From NCBI GenBank assembly GCA_902779675.1, contig CACZCK010000015.1, positions 1 to 64,000 on the forward strand: a stretch of DNA of 64,000 bases, given 5' to 3'. Below the pieces are notes generated by a model, which saw only the letters and a program-made list of their open reading frames with translations, did not search any database and was not told where the DNA came from. The stretch's first letter is position 1. Each line of letters starts with the position of its first letter. The DNA is from an uncultured Coriobacteriaceae bacterium. GTDB taxonomy: Bacteria; Actinomycetota; Coriobacteriia; Coriobacteriales; Atopobiaceae. Made by a program: the position numbers and the translations under genes. Of the stretch, positions 51,667-63,806 are shown piece after piece.

Positions 51667-52650
51667 ATGGGCTATTCCGAGCTTACGTTTCCTGAAGGAA
51701 GCACGTTCCTGGTGACAGGTGGCGCCGGCTTCATTGGTTCCAACCTCTGTGAGGCCATTCTGAGGATGGGCTACAAAGTACGTTGCCTTGATGATCTTTC
51801 GACAGGCAAGCGTGCGAACGTGGATCTCTTTGTTGATAACCCTAACTACGAGTTCATATTAGGCGACATCAAAGATCTCGACACGTGTATGGCAGCTTGC
51901 AAAGGCGTTGACTACGTTCTCAATGAAGCCGCGTGGGGGAGCGTGCCGCGATCCATCGAGATGCCGCTTTTCTACTGTGCAAACAACATCCAGGGCACGC
52001 TTAACATGCTTGAGGCAGCGATGCAGAACCACGTGAAGAAGTTCGTTTATGCTTCCAGCAGTTCTGTATATGGCGACGAGCCGAACCTTCCCAAGCAGGA
52101 GGGTCGTGAGGGCAACCTGCTTTCGCCATACGCCGTGACAAAGCGTGCCGATGAGGAGTGGGCAAAGCAATACACCATGCACTACGGTCTGGACACGTAT
52201 GGCCTGCGCTACTTCAACGTCTTTGGCCGTAGGCAGGATCCCGACGGCGCGTATGCGGCTGTTATTCCTAAGTTCATCCGCCAGCTTCTGCAGGGAGAGC
52301 GTCCGACCATCAATGGTGATGGCAAGCAATCACGCGACTTCACATACGTTGAGAATGTGGTCGAGGCGAATCTGAAGGCGTGCCTCGCATCAAGTGAGGC
52401 GGCGGGCCAAGCATTCAATGTCGCCTATGGCGGCCGTGAGTACCTCATTGACATTTACTACGGACTCACAAAAGCTCTTGGCGTGAACACGGAGCCAATC
52501 TTTGGACCACCGAGAGCTGGCGACATTCGGCACAGTAACGCCGACATCACAAAGGCGAGAAAGTCGCTGGGTTATGACCCAGACTGGAGTTTCGAACGCG
52601 GTATCGAGGCGGCAATTGAGTGGTATAAGGTGAGCTTGAGAGGCGTCTAA
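51667..52650 (+). CDS. UDP-HexNAc/HexNAcA 4-epimerase (WbpP/TviC-like)
   Basis: A 327-residue extended SDR: VTGGAGFIGSNLCEAI, the EAAWGSVPRSIEMP segment closely like that of TviC/WbpP, a serine-rich active-site strand VYASSSSVYGDEP and YAVTKR as Y-x3-K. It interconverts gluco and galacto forms of UDP-GlcNAc or its uronate. The pairing with the dehydrogenase mirrors tviB-tviC. ATG 51667 is chosen; an upstream frame overlaps the previous gene. Confidence 0.88.
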   Translation: MGYSELTFPEGSTFLVTGGAGFIGSNLCEAILRMGYKVRCLDDLSTGKRANVDLFVDNPNYEFILGDIKDLDTCMAACKGVDYVLNEAAWGSVPRSIEMPLFYCANNIQGTLNMLEAAMQNHVKKFVYASSSSVYGDEPNLPKQEGREGNLLSPYAVTKRADEEWAKQYTMHYGLDTYGLRYFNVFGRRQDPDGAYAAVIPKFIRQLLQGERPTINGDGKQSRDFTYVENVVEANLKACLASSEAAGQAFNVAYGGREYLIDIYYGLTKALGVNTEPIFGPPRAGDIRHSNADITKARKSLGYDPDWSFERGIEAAIEWYKVSLRGV

Positions 52651-53645
52651 TGGCTAATAATACTGATGAAACAGGTTGTTACGGCCTTATGAGACAAAAC
52701 GGGCTGAACGCTGCCGTTGTCATGGCGACATACAACGGCGCTCGTTTCATTGAGGAGCAGATGGACTCGCTTCGGCGACAAAGCTTTACGCCCCACCGGG
52801 TCATAATTCGGGATGACGGCTCGACTGATGGTACTCAGGAGATTGTGAGCGATTACATCGCGCGTTACGGTCTTACAAACTGGGATTTCAAGGGGAATGA
52901 TTCAAATAAGGGATTTACATCAAACTTCCTTGACGCCGCTCTTGAAGCTTCGGAAAGCATAGTGTTCTTTTGTGACCAAGACGATATTTGGCTTGAAGCA
53001 AAGATCGAGCATGCGATGAGTGTGTTTAGTGAGTACGAGAAGTGCGTTGCAGTTCTGTGTAACGCTTCCATTGTCGATGAATACGGCAATAAAGCCGATA
53101 CGGTGCAGACGACTTATAGGAGGACATCCTCACGATCAGGCGAAATAAGTCTTGCGAAGCAAGTATCATCAATGGTGGCGTCGGGCCATACGCTCAGCGT
53201 AAGGAAAAGCTTTCTCGAAGAAGTCGCCCCAATTATCAAAGCTCGAGGACTGACTTACGATAGCCCTATCGGAATCATGGCGGCAGCTCGTGGGGGGTTA
53301 TTCAAAACAGGCACTACGGACGTCTTGCATAGGGTTCATTCGAGTAATACGTCATCGCCTAAATATGGGCTTCTTCAACGTTTTCGCAGTAAATCCAAGC
53401 ATATATCAGGTCGAAGATTCCAGCTTGATACTCTACGAAAATGCCGGGACCAGGTGTGGGCATTTAGTGATGCGCAGACCGTAAAACTATACGATGAAGA
53501 AATAACGGCTCGTGAACGCTGCCTTTCCGCGATGGAGAATGGGCATTTGACTCCGCTGGTGAAAGGATTGTTTAGGCGATCTCCGATGAAGAACAGAACC
53601 GTTGAGGTTGCAAATCTTGCCATTATGCTTTTCGGTAGGGGGTAA
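52650..53645 (+). CDS. Family 2 glycosyltransferase (GT-A)
   Basis: A 331-residue GT-A enzyme. NAAVVMATYNGARFIEEQMDSLRRQ and RDDGSTDGTQEI are the nucleotide-binding strands, FFCDQDDIWLEAKIEHAM supplies the metal-binding region. The pattern resembles rhamnosyl- or galactosyltransferases of capsule loci. Its ATG overlaps the previous stop (TAATG); an internal ATG at 52689 is another choice. Linkage unknown. Confidence 0.85.
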   Translation: MANNTDETGCYGLMRQNGLNAAVVMATYNGARFIEEQMDSLRRQSFTPHRVIIRDDGSTDGTQEIVSDYIARYGLTNWDFKGNDSNKGFTSNFLDAALEASESIVFFCDQDDIWLEAKIEHAMSVFSEYEKCVAVLCNASIVDEYGNKADTVQTTYRRTSSRSGEISLAKQVSSMVASGHTLSVRKSFLEEVAPIIKARGLTYDSPIGIMAAARGGLFKTGTTDVLHRVHSSNTSSPKYGLLQRFRSKSKHISGRRFQLDTLRKCRDQVWAFSDAQTVKLYDEEITARERCLSAMENGHLTPLVKGLFRRSPMKNRTVEVANLAIMLFGRG

Positions 53646-53654
53646 GAGGAAATC

Positions 53655-54488
53655 ATGGAAACCGCTTGCGCGGGCATAGTGCTCTACAATCCAGATTTCT
53701 ACAGACTTCAACAGGTGCTGAATGCGGTGAGCTTGCAAGTATCGAGGGTGATACTTGTAGATAATGGCAGCAACAATGTTGAGCAGGTAACAACCCTCCT
53801 TGAGCAATACAAGATTGCCCGCCTTGTTAGGCTGGGAGAGAATAGGGGTATCGCTGCAGCATTGAACGTTGCGTGTGATATTGCTCAGCAGGAAGGCTAT
53901 GAGCAGATTCTTACGCTTGATCAAGACACCGTGATTGAAAGGGATATGGTCCAGAGGCTAATGCCGTTGGCTGGAGAAGGAACGGGGATAGTATGTCCGA
54001 GGGTTGCCTATGAAGGAAACGAAGAGTTTCAACCTCAGCCAAGAGATGCCGTTGAAATAGTTGAATGGGCGATAACAAGCGGATCACTCACTTCACTGAA
54101 AGCATGGAAGGAAGTCGAAGGTTTCGATGAGAGGATGTTCATAGACGGAGTTGACAGGGATTTCTGCTTACGTCTTAGACGTAAAGGATGGAATGTGAAG
54201 CGGGTCAATGACGCAGTGATGCACCATAAACTGGGAGAACTCAAATGTAGGAGATTACTCGGAAGGACCATTTACGCTACCAACCATCCAGCGTGGCGTC
54301 GATACTATATGGCAAGAAACAGGGTGTATTTGTGTCGTAAAGGCTTGGTAGGGTTCGGCGAAGCAGCGCGGTGGGCCGCTAAAGAGATTTCCAAGGTAGT
54401 ATTGTTTGAAAAGAATGGGATATCTAAATCTGCTGCAATTATCAGGGGTGTTCGTGATGGATTCACTATCCCCGTATCCAAATGCTAA
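53655..54488 (+). CDS. Family 2 rhamnosyltransferase-like protein
   Basis: A 277-residue GT2 enzyme of the WbbL/rhamnosyltransferase type: GIVLYNPDFYRLQQVLNAV, VILVDNGSNN, NRGIAAALNVACDIA and LTLDQDTVIERDMV, which are family hallmarks. The C-terminus keeps the YYMARNRVYL motif common to dTDP-rhamnose users. dTDP-rhamnose genes downstream in the same locus support this. AGGAA precedes ATG 53655. Confidence 0.85.
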   Translation: METACAGIVLYNPDFYRLQQVLNAVSLQVSRVILVDNGSNNVEQVTTLLEQYKIARLVRLGENRGIAAALNVACDIAQQEGYEQILTLDQDTVIERDMVQRLMPLAGEGTGIVCPRVAYEGNEEFQPQPRDAVEIVEWAITSGSLTSLKAWKEVEGFDERMFIDGVDRDFCLRLRRKGWNVKRVNDAVMHHKLGELKCRRLLGRTIYATNHPAWRRYYMARNRVYLCRKGLVGFGEAARWAAKEISKVVLFEKNGISKSAAIIRGVRDGFTIPVSKC

Positions 54489-54731
54489 GTGTCCGGCCGA
54501 ATGCCCGAACGCCATTTGAAGAAGACCCAAGAAGCGATGATTTACTGAGGCCTTGTATTAGCTCGTCATGCGTATGATAGCGATAGAGACTTCCATTCAC
54601 TAAATGGCTTACATGTTCCGATTCATAATATCGTGTTTATCCGTTCAGGTCAGAATTCTTGAGTCAGAAGAGTCTGAGACGACAGAGATGTAAGTATTAG
54701 TAAGAGTGCAATAGGAGGTGTACACTAGACA
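54489..54731. other. AT-rich intergenic region in the polysaccharide locus
   Basis: No gene seen. A GGAGG at 54714-54718 serves the next gene. Possible weak promoter-like hexamers occur (TTGTAT near 54550, GATAGC near 54575). Position suggests an internal promoter before wzy. Confidence 0.4.
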
Positions 54732-56036
54732 GTGTTCTTACAAATCTTCATAATATGTAATATCATGCTCCTGGGACTTACTCTCCTAATTGACAGGGAT
54801 ATCTTGAATCCGAACTACCTATTCTTGATGGGTTGGACAGTAGCTGGGATAACGGTTTTTTTTACCGATTTTTCGTACGATGCTGATAGCGTCGCCTTCC
54901 TATACCTTGCATTGGGTTCAATAGTATTCTGTTTTGGTAACTTACTTGGGCACGGTGCAATTAATAAAGATGGGGTTGATGACAGACGATTGTCCGCCAG
55001 AATGCTGCCGAATTATCGGCTTTTGGCATTAATTCAGCTTGTCCAACTGCTTGCTGTAGCTTATTCTCTGATTGGCTTTCGTGGCAGACTTGCTTCTAGC
55101 TCAGGTGGGAATATAGTTCAGTCATACCTGTATAGCAGGGATGCTTCAGGCGCTGGCAGCAGAAGTGGCTACCTCATCAATGTTAATTCAGCTGTATGCA
55201 TAGTGCTGCTACTTTACTATCGTTGGATACCAGAGAGTGAGCGCAAGCGGTACATTCGCTATATGCTATTTGAAGCAGTGATTTATGTCGTCATGTTGTT
55301 TTTGAGGTTTACTCGTAATAGCGTCTTACTCTACTCAAGTCCACTTTTGTTTGTATATTTCTTCATATCTAATAAGGATAATGGTTCTCGAATCAAGTCA
55401 ATTGCATTATGTTTGTTTGCATTTCTCATTTTTTTCGTTGCATACTCAAGATTGAAGTACGACTATTTATATACAGATGATAATTTTATAACTCTATCAA
55501 CTCGAGAACTATCTGGCTATTTATCAGGTGGAATAGTGGCTTTCCAGAAGGTATTTGACATCTCAGACTTTCCTGCGACTGGCGGGGAGAATACGTTTCG
55601 TTTTTTCATTGCTGTCTTTGACAGATTGCGAGGTACAACCACTGCGAGAAAACTCGTCCAACAATATACAGAGCTTGGCGGCTCAAGTATAACTAATGTG
55701 TACACCTTCTATCACTGGTATATCTGTGACTTTGGACTGGCCTATGGTCTTTTGATGCAGTTTTTCATTGCTTTTCTGCATGGGCGTTTGTACAAACTGA
55801 TATTCAGAGGAAGTTTGTATGGAACATATCTGTATTGTCTAATGACAGGACCTCTGCTCTTGCAGTTCTTTCAGGATGAGTACTTTTCTCTCTCGTCTAA
55901 CTGGTTACAGACAATTCTAGTCGGTGTTCTATTCATATGGTTGCAGGATTTGGTATGGAGAATACCCATGCTTGGCGGACAACATAGTAAGCAACTCTGT
56001 GGTTCTTTAGATCGTCAAGGCATAACTTCTGATTGA
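54732..56036 (+). CDS. Oligosaccharide repeat polymerase (Wzy-like)
   Basis: A 434-residue polytopic membrane protein with about ten hydrophobic segments and a large loop around residues 250-310 rich in polar residues. The order of spans and the loop fit O-antigen polymerases, which join repeat units outside the membrane. GTG 54732 is the first start after an in-frame stop; the ribosome binding site is 13 bases away, rather far. Among the most AT-rich genes in the window. Wzy proteins share little sequence, so this rests on topology and its position before a flippase. Confidence 0.75.
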   Translation: MFLQIFIICNIMLLGLTLLIDRDILNPNYLFLMGWTVAGITVFFTDFSYDADSVAFLYLALGSIVFCFGNLLGHGAINKDGVDDRRLSARMLPNYRLLALIQLVQLLAVAYSLIGFRGRLASSSGGNIVQSYLYSRDASGAGSRSGYLINVNSAVCIVLLLYYRWIPESERKRYIRYMLFEAVIYVVMLFLRFTRNSVLLYSSPLLFVYFFISNKDNGSRIKSIALCLFAFLIFFVAYSRLKYDYLYTDDNFITLSTRELSGYLSGGIVAFQKVFDISDFPATGGENTFRFFIAVFDRLRGTTTARKLVQQYTELGGSSITNVYTFYHWYICDFGLAYGLLMQFFIAFLHGRLYKLIFRGSLYGTYLYCLMTGPLLLQFFQDEYFSLSSNWLQTILVGVLFIWLQDLVWRIPMLGGQHSKQLCGSLDRQGITSD

Positions 56037-56068
56037 CTACTCTAGATATCTGTGTTGAGAGGATAGTC

Positions 56069-57478
56069 TTGAACGTACGTGAAACGGCCAAGAATGCATC
56101 CGTAGCCTTCTTGGCTCAGGGCGTGAGCATGCTGCTCAGCGTCATCCAGTCGCTTATAGTGCCAAAGCTTTTAGGCGTCGCAGAGTACGGCTATTGGCAG
56201 CTCTTTATCTTCTATATCGGTTATGTTGGTTTTTTTCATTTCGGCTTGAATGACGGCGTCTATCTTATCAAAGGAGGTGAGAGTAGGAAGCAGATAGACA
56301 GGTCCTCGGTGCGGTCCCAATTTGCATTTTCTCTCGTTTTCGAGACTCTGATTGCGCTCTGCGTCGTAATTGTGTCGATGTCTATTGAACTTGTTCCCGA
56401 TAGGCGCTTTGTCGCTGTTTGTGCCGCAATCTTTCTTGTCATTCAAAATGCCGCCTCATATCTTATGTATGTTCTGCAGGCGATGAATGAAACCAGGCTC
56501 TCTTCCTACTCTACAATTGTCGCACGATTCTCGTTTTTGATACTGCTCGGACTTCTCATTTCTATAGGTTCTAGTACGTTCAGGCCTTTTGTTGTGGCAT
56601 ATATTGCGTCAGTTGTTCTACAACTCGCATACTGTATTTGGCACTGTCAAGATATTCTCTCTGCAAGTTTCTCAGGATGGACTATTGCTGCTAAGGAATC
56701 TGTGGAATCAATCAGAGTTGGTTCCAAATTGATGCTTGCCAACATTGCTAGCCAGCTAATACTTGGTGTGTTGCGACTTGCTATTGATGCGAAGTGGGGA
56801 GTAGAGACGTTCGGAAAGCTTTCGCTCTCGCTTTCCCTTGTTAATTTCTTCCTTGCGTTTGTTACTCAAGCTGCCATGGTTCTATTTCCAGCGCTACGGC
56901 AGAGCAACGAGGAAGAAGTCCGAAGCTTCTATATGCACGCGCGGGATGTACTTGGCTTGGCGTTCCCTGCCATTTATTTACTGTACTTTCCCATGGTGTG
57001 GCTGCTGATCAGATGGTTGCCTGCGTATGCGGACAGTTTGCGGTACTTTGCTTACCTTATCCCGATTTGTGTATTTGACAGCAAGATGAATATAACTTGC
57101 ACTACTCTCTTTAAGGTGAGGCGGCAAGAGAATTTGTTGTTGAGAATTAACATTGCCACGACAGTGTTCTGTGCAGTTATAGTTGCGATCGGTGTGTTTA
57201 TGATTGGGTCAGTTGAGCTTTCAGTAGCGTCTGCGACACTCGCCATCATGATGAGAAGTTTCATTTCAGAAGGATTTGTGGCTAGCGAACTTGGCGTGAA
57301 ACAAGACGATGTCTCAGTGTGCGAGTTCGCCCTAACCTTTGCATTTGTTTCGTTGGCGCTATTGGCATCGCCTATTATTGCATCTTTCTGTTATGCGCTG
57401 CTGTACTCGTTCTTTCTCATTATGCACAGACGCCAGGTCGGCGAGCTGTTTGCGGCGCTGAGACTTAATCGGCAATAG
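56069..57478 (+). CDS. Polysaccharide flippase (Wzx-like)
   Basis: A polytopic protein of about 469 residues with 12-14 hydrophobic spans of the MATE/MOP superfamily. The start NVRETAKNASVAFLAQGVSMLLSVIQSLIVPKLLG has the family's first-helix pattern. TTG 56069 is preferred because GAGAGG lies 6 bases before it; a TTG at 56033 overlaps the wzy stop but lacks a site. It would flip undecaprenyl-linked repeat units to the outer face for polymerisation. Confidence 0.82.
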   Translation: MNVRETAKNASVAFLAQGVSMLLSVIQSLIVPKLLGVAEYGYWQLFIFYIGYVGFFHFGLNDGVYLIKGGESRKQIDRSSVRSQFAFSLVFETLIALCVVIVSMSIELVPDRRFVAVCAAIFLVIQNAASYLMYVLQAMNETRLSSYSTIVARFSFLILLGLLISIGSSTFRPFVVAYIASVVLQLAYCIWHCQDILSASFSGWTIAAKESVESIRVGSKLMLANIASQLILGVLRLAIDAKWGVETFGKLSLSLSLVNFFLAFVTQAAMVLFPALRQSNEEEVRSFYMHARDVLGLAFPAIYLLYFPMVWLLIRWLPAYADSLRYFAYLIPICVFDSKMNITCTTLFKVRRQENLLLRINIATTVFCAVIVAIGVFMIGSVELSVASATLAIMMRSFISEGFVASELGVKQDDVSVCEFALTFAFVSLALLASPIIASFCYALLYSFFLIMHRRQVGELFAALRLNRQ

Positions 57479-57519
57479 TACATTCCAATCAGAACAGAAA
57501 GGATTGCTAGGGTCTGACA

Positions 57520-58422
57520 ATGAAGGGAATCATTCTGGCTGGGGGCAGCGGTACACGTTTGTATCCGCTCACTACCGTTACTAGCAAGCAACTCCTACCA
57601 ATTTATGACAAACCTATGGTCTATTACCCGCTGGCAACTCTTATGTTGGCTGGGATACGGGACATCCTCATCATTTCAACGCCGAACGATTTACCCAATT
57701 TCGAACGATTGCTTGGCGATGGTTCAGATTTTGGCTTGGCTCTGGCCTATGCTGAGCAACCATCACCTGACGGGCTGGCACAAGCATTTGTGATCGGGCG
57801 GGAGTTCGCTGGCGGAGAAGCGTGCGCGCTCGTGCTCGGGGACAACATCTTCTATGGCAACGGCCTCGGCAAGCGCCTAAGGAGGGCCGTGAGGTCGGCG
57901 TCGGAGGGCAGGGCCACCGTCTTCGGCTACCGCGTGGACGACCCCGAGCGCTTCGGCGTGGTGGAGTTCGACGCAGAGTACAACGCGGTCTCCATTGAGG
58001 AGAAGCCTGCAAACCCCAAGAGCGACTACGCGGTGACCGGCCTCTACTTCTACCCGGCAGACGTGTGCGACAGGGCAGCGGAGGTCAGGCCGTCTGCGCG
58101 TGGCGAGTACGAGATCACCGATCTCAACAGGGCGTATTTGGGGGATGGGCTGCTTGACGTGATAACTCTTGGGCGCGGCTTCGCGTGGCTGGACACCGGC
58201 ACTATGGAGAGCCTCTTCGAGGCATCCGAGTTTGTGCGCACCGTCGAGCGCGCGCAGGACTTGCCGGTCTCTGTCCCAGAGGAAATAGCCTACGACAACG
58301 GATGGATCTCGCGGGAGCGCTTGCTTGAATGTGCAGAGCGCTACGGCAAGAGCGATTACGGCGCACACCTCCGTGATGTTGCCGATGGACGGGTGCTTCC
58401 CGATAGGCACTTCGACAAATAG
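57520..58422 (+). CDS. rmlA: Glucose-1-phosphate thymidylyltransferase
   Basis: First step to dTDP-rhamnose. It has [42 protein letters not shown], and [10 protein letters not shown], all diagnostic; 300 residues is standard. Codon use changes sharply within the gene: the first 270 bases look like the AT-richer genes upstream, the rest like high-GC core genes, the change falling near 57790-57800. This suggests homologous recombination inside rmlA brought in the upstream cluster. Confidence 0.95.
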   Translation: MKGIILAGGSGTRLYPLTTVTSKQLLPIYDKPMVYYPLATLMLAGIRDILIISTPNDLPNFERLLGDGSDFGLALAYAEQPSPDGLAQAFVIGREFAGGEACALVLGDNIFYGNGLGKRLRRAVRSASEGRATVFGYRVDDPERFGVVEFDAEYNAVSIEEKPANPKSDYAVTGLYFYPADVCDRAAEVRPSARGEYEITDLNRAYLGDGLLDVITLGRGFAWLDTGTMESLFEASEFVRTVERAQDLPVSVPEEIAYDNGWISRERLLECAERYGKSDYGAHLRDVADGRVLPDRHFDK

Positions 58423-58497
58423 GTCTGGTAAGTGGCGGTCCATGGCCGCTTTCTGTTAGGGCCCGCGTCTGCGGGTTGGTGAGTAAGGACCTTGACA

Positions 58498-60961
<2,464 letters not shown>

Positions 60962-61021
60962 TAATCGATCTAGGGTGTTGACTACCATAGGTGATTGCAC
61001 CGTGGTAACAAGGGGCGTGCA

Positions 61022-63751
61022 ATGCCAAGCGAGACGTACATAACTCAGGAAAAGGTGAAGCTGTTTATCAGCTCAGGAATGTCTTCTGAGGATTTGAGAG
61101 AAATCCGCCATGACATCCATCAGCTGCTGAGTAATTCTCCTTACGTACGAGGTTGGCTGTTTGAGTACGAGGGTGCCTCCACATACGAAGCCGAGATTGA
61201 GTATCGGATGAGAGTCGAGGACGCCGATGTCTGCGTCTTCATTATTGACGGTCGATGTGAGATTCCGGAAGGGGTGCAGAAGGAGCTTGACGAAGCTGCG
61301 CGCGGGAGTAAGAGATGCTTCTACTACTTCTATAGAATCAACCACGAAGGCCCGCGGATGCTTCGCGAAGGTCTTAAGGGGCCAGAAGGAGCCCATTACT
61401 GTGAGGTGGATCGTCTCTCCGAGATTCCTGCCTTGATTCAAAAGAATGTGGTGGAGGAGATCTTCTTCACTTACCGGATTCATGCGCGTGGGTACGCTGC
61501 ATGGGATGTGGGTGGTGCGAACCCCTCTTCCATGACAATGGCTCAGGATGTTTTTGTAAACAGATCGTCGCTTTCTGGATACCCTACTTGCGAGGCCATC
61601 CTCAGCCGTTTTCTCTACAATGCTGGCACAGAACCTGAGATACCAGAAGGGCTTGATGGGGCCATAGCGACTTTCCTTGATGTCATGCTGGGAAACTTGC
61701 CCATCACCGGTTTTCGCGTCTCACAAATGCTCGGAGAACTCAGGGAGCGGCTCCCTGAGACATACTATCCTACGATTGAGCTACGGTGGCGCGCCATACA
61801 GCAGTTTTTCCTTGGGGATCTAAACGAAGCGTTCGAGCTTGAGAAGAAGGCCATGGAAAGGGCTAAGAAGGCCAATCTCCCATCATGGTTCACTGATGAT
61901 ATCCTCATAGACCTTCGCAACTTAGAGGCGGAGACTGACAGGCTGCAGAACATAATCTATCGTCAGGGTTCTTACCAAGATGAGATTAACGACCAGAACC
62001 GGGAGATTCAGCTGCCGCTGGTCGACCGCATCACCAGCGATCTTCTTGAAAGCATCGCGGCTGAAGAGCTTAAGAAACGAGTTCAGTCGGCGTATACCAT
62101 TACGTTTGGAACGCCCGCAAGCAAGTGGGTGGGCATGCTTGTCAAGCTGCTCGCTGCTGTCGTGCACTACGGGTCGCTCACTCACATCAGGCTGTTCAGC
62201 AAGCGCATGAGACTTGTTGCGTCGTGTCTGTGGCGTATCACGGGCAACAGGGCGAACCTGATTGCAGAGCTAAAGCTTGCTATGGTAACCAGTCCAGCTA
62301 AAGACTTGCGCGGGTTTACAAACAATAACGGATCTCTTTATGGCGAGATGACTTGCAACGAGGCGGATTCCGCCTTTAGCTTTGCTTGGAATTGCGCGTC
62401 TGGATGCGACAAGAACGAGACCCGTGTTACTGCATTCGCCATGCTTGCCCCGTTCCTCTCTGAGGCTGAATACAACACTGCAGAGGGTAATGCCAAGCGC
62501 CTCTGTAACGAGTTGCTTGCCCATGAGGCAATTCCTCCTCGCGAGCTACACCGCCTGCTTTTGTCGTGTTACTCCATATCGGGCAGCAAATGGGTTATCG
62601 ATGTTGTGATAGCCGCGCTTGATAAAGGTCCAAGAACCTATTGGGCAAATGAGGCGTTGAGCTTCCTGCGCGATATTGACTCCGAACGGTTCCGCTTGAC
62701 TGACGAACATGCAGAAGAGCTACTACGCGCCCTTGGCCCGCATGCGGTTGATGAGAAAGCGGATAAGGGGGCGATTATTGATGCGATTGCTGGCGTATGG
62801 TTGCTTACTGCCCGTCAAGCAGAATGGCTTTCGTATTTCAAAGAGGAGCTTAATGAGTATCAGAAGGCCATGCTGTCAATCAGGTGCGGAGCCAATGACG
62901 AGGCGTTCGTCAACCAAATGCTAAAACAGTCGCTCGCTACCATTCGGAAGGATAACAAGACGCAGGGCGTTGGCGGCATGTGGGCTCAGAACGCTATTGA
63001 TTACTACATACGCATAGAGGTATTCCTTGAGAAGGGCGAGCCGCAGAGCCCGGTGTTCATCGAAGAGTGCGCCTTCGCATGTGCCGAAACGCTGCTTGCG
63101 CAAGGACAGACCGAAAGAGCGAAGTGGGGTGCTTGTCTGCTTCTTCTTTCGCTTGTGGGTCACGATTCTAAGTTGCTGAACAACAATAGGCTCGTGACAA
63201 AGCTAGCGGCTGTCAATGATAACGACTTCACTGAATTGCCCGTTTCCCTTCTTGGGGAGCATGGACGAGAGACCGTGGGGGTTGCGTTGGTGGCGATACG
63301 GAGCCTGTTTGGCTTGCCACGGGACGAGGCGTTGCGATTTGCATTGTTGCCCGCGTATCGCTCTGAACCTGATGAGGTAGCTAATCTCTGCACGTTGCTT
63401 GGGAGACTTGTCCGTAAGCCTATGTGGGAAGTGGTTTCGGAAGACGACATCTCAGCTTCTGTCAGCTTCCTGCTGGCAATGACGAGCCATGAGTCCAGCT
63501 TGGTGCGACGGAACGCCCTAGCGGCGCTGACTCCGCTTGCGATGCATCCAGAGTTTGGCCGTCCCGTCTGCGCTGCTTTCATGCGGGCTTTTGCATCGTC
63601 ACACCCTTCATCTAAACACGTAATCCTCAATGCGCTTCGTGATGGAGGGGCGTTCTTGCCTGAGGAGGGGTCCTTCATTCTTGATGCTGCGGAGTCATCG
63701 TCTTGCTTCTACGTCAGACGTCGTGTCGTTGGGGGAGAACTGGTGTCGTGA
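61022..63751 (+). CDS. Large protein with DUF4062/TIR-like N-terminal domain
   Basis: A 909-residue cytoplasmic protein. Residues about 10-110 (VKLFISSGMSSEDLREIRHDIHQLL, DADVCVFIIDGRCEIPEGVQKELDEAA) have the alternating strand/helix pattern of DUF4062 and TIR-like signalling domains, seen in NLR-like and other defence proteins. The rest is helical, with HEAT/TPR-like stretches and no recognisable NTPase motif. ATG 61022 has AAGGGG 7 bases upstream. Composition is lower in GC than the preceding rmlB. A defence or sensing role is inferred from the N-terminal domain only. Confidence 0.65.
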   Translation: MPSETYITQEKVKLFISSGMSSEDLREIRHDIHQLLSNSPYVRGWLFEYEGASTYEAEIEYRMRVEDADVCVFIIDGRCEIPEGVQKELDEAARGSKRCFYYFYRINHEGPRMLREGLKGPEGAHYCEVDRLSEIPALIQKNVVEEIFFTYRIHARGYAAWDVGGANPSSMTMAQDVFVNRSSLSGYPTCEAILSRFLYNAGTEPEIPEGLDGAIATFLDVMLGNLPITGFRVSQMLGELRERLPETYYPTIELRWRAIQQFFLGDLNEAFELEKKAMERAKKANLPSWFTDDILIDLRNLEAETDRLQNIIYRQGSYQDEINDQNREIQLPLVDRITSDLLESIAAEELKKRVQSAYTITFGTPASKWVGMLVKLLAAVVHYGSLTHIRLFSKRMRLVASCLWRITGNRANLIAELKLAMVTSPAKDLRGFTNNNGSLYGEMTCNEADSAFSFAWNCASGCDKNETRVTAFAMLAPFLSEAEYNTAEGNAKRLCNELLAHEAIPPRELHRLLLSCYSISGSKWVIDVVIAALDKGPRTYWANEALSFLRDIDSERFRLTDEHAEELLRALGPHAVDEKADKGAIIDAIAGVWLLTARQAEWLSYFKEELNEYQKAMLSIRCGANDEAFVNQMLKQSLATIRKDNKTQGVGGMWAQNAIDYYIRIEVFLEKGEPQSPVFIEECAFACAETLLAQGQTERAKWGACLLLLSLVGHDSKLLNNNRLVTKLAAVNDNDFTELPVSLLGEHGRETVGVALVAIRSLFGLPRDEALRFALLPAYRSEPDEVANLCTLLGRLVRKPMWEVVSEDDISASVSFLLAMTSHESSLVRRNALAALTPLAMHPEFGRPVCAAFMRAFASSHPSSKHVILNALRDGGAFLPEEGSFILDAAESSSCFYVRRRVVGGELVS

Positions 63752-63806
63752 GAGGCGCTCAACTCTTAGATTGCTTTGTGATGTGTGGTGGGTGGAACGC
63801 CTGCAG

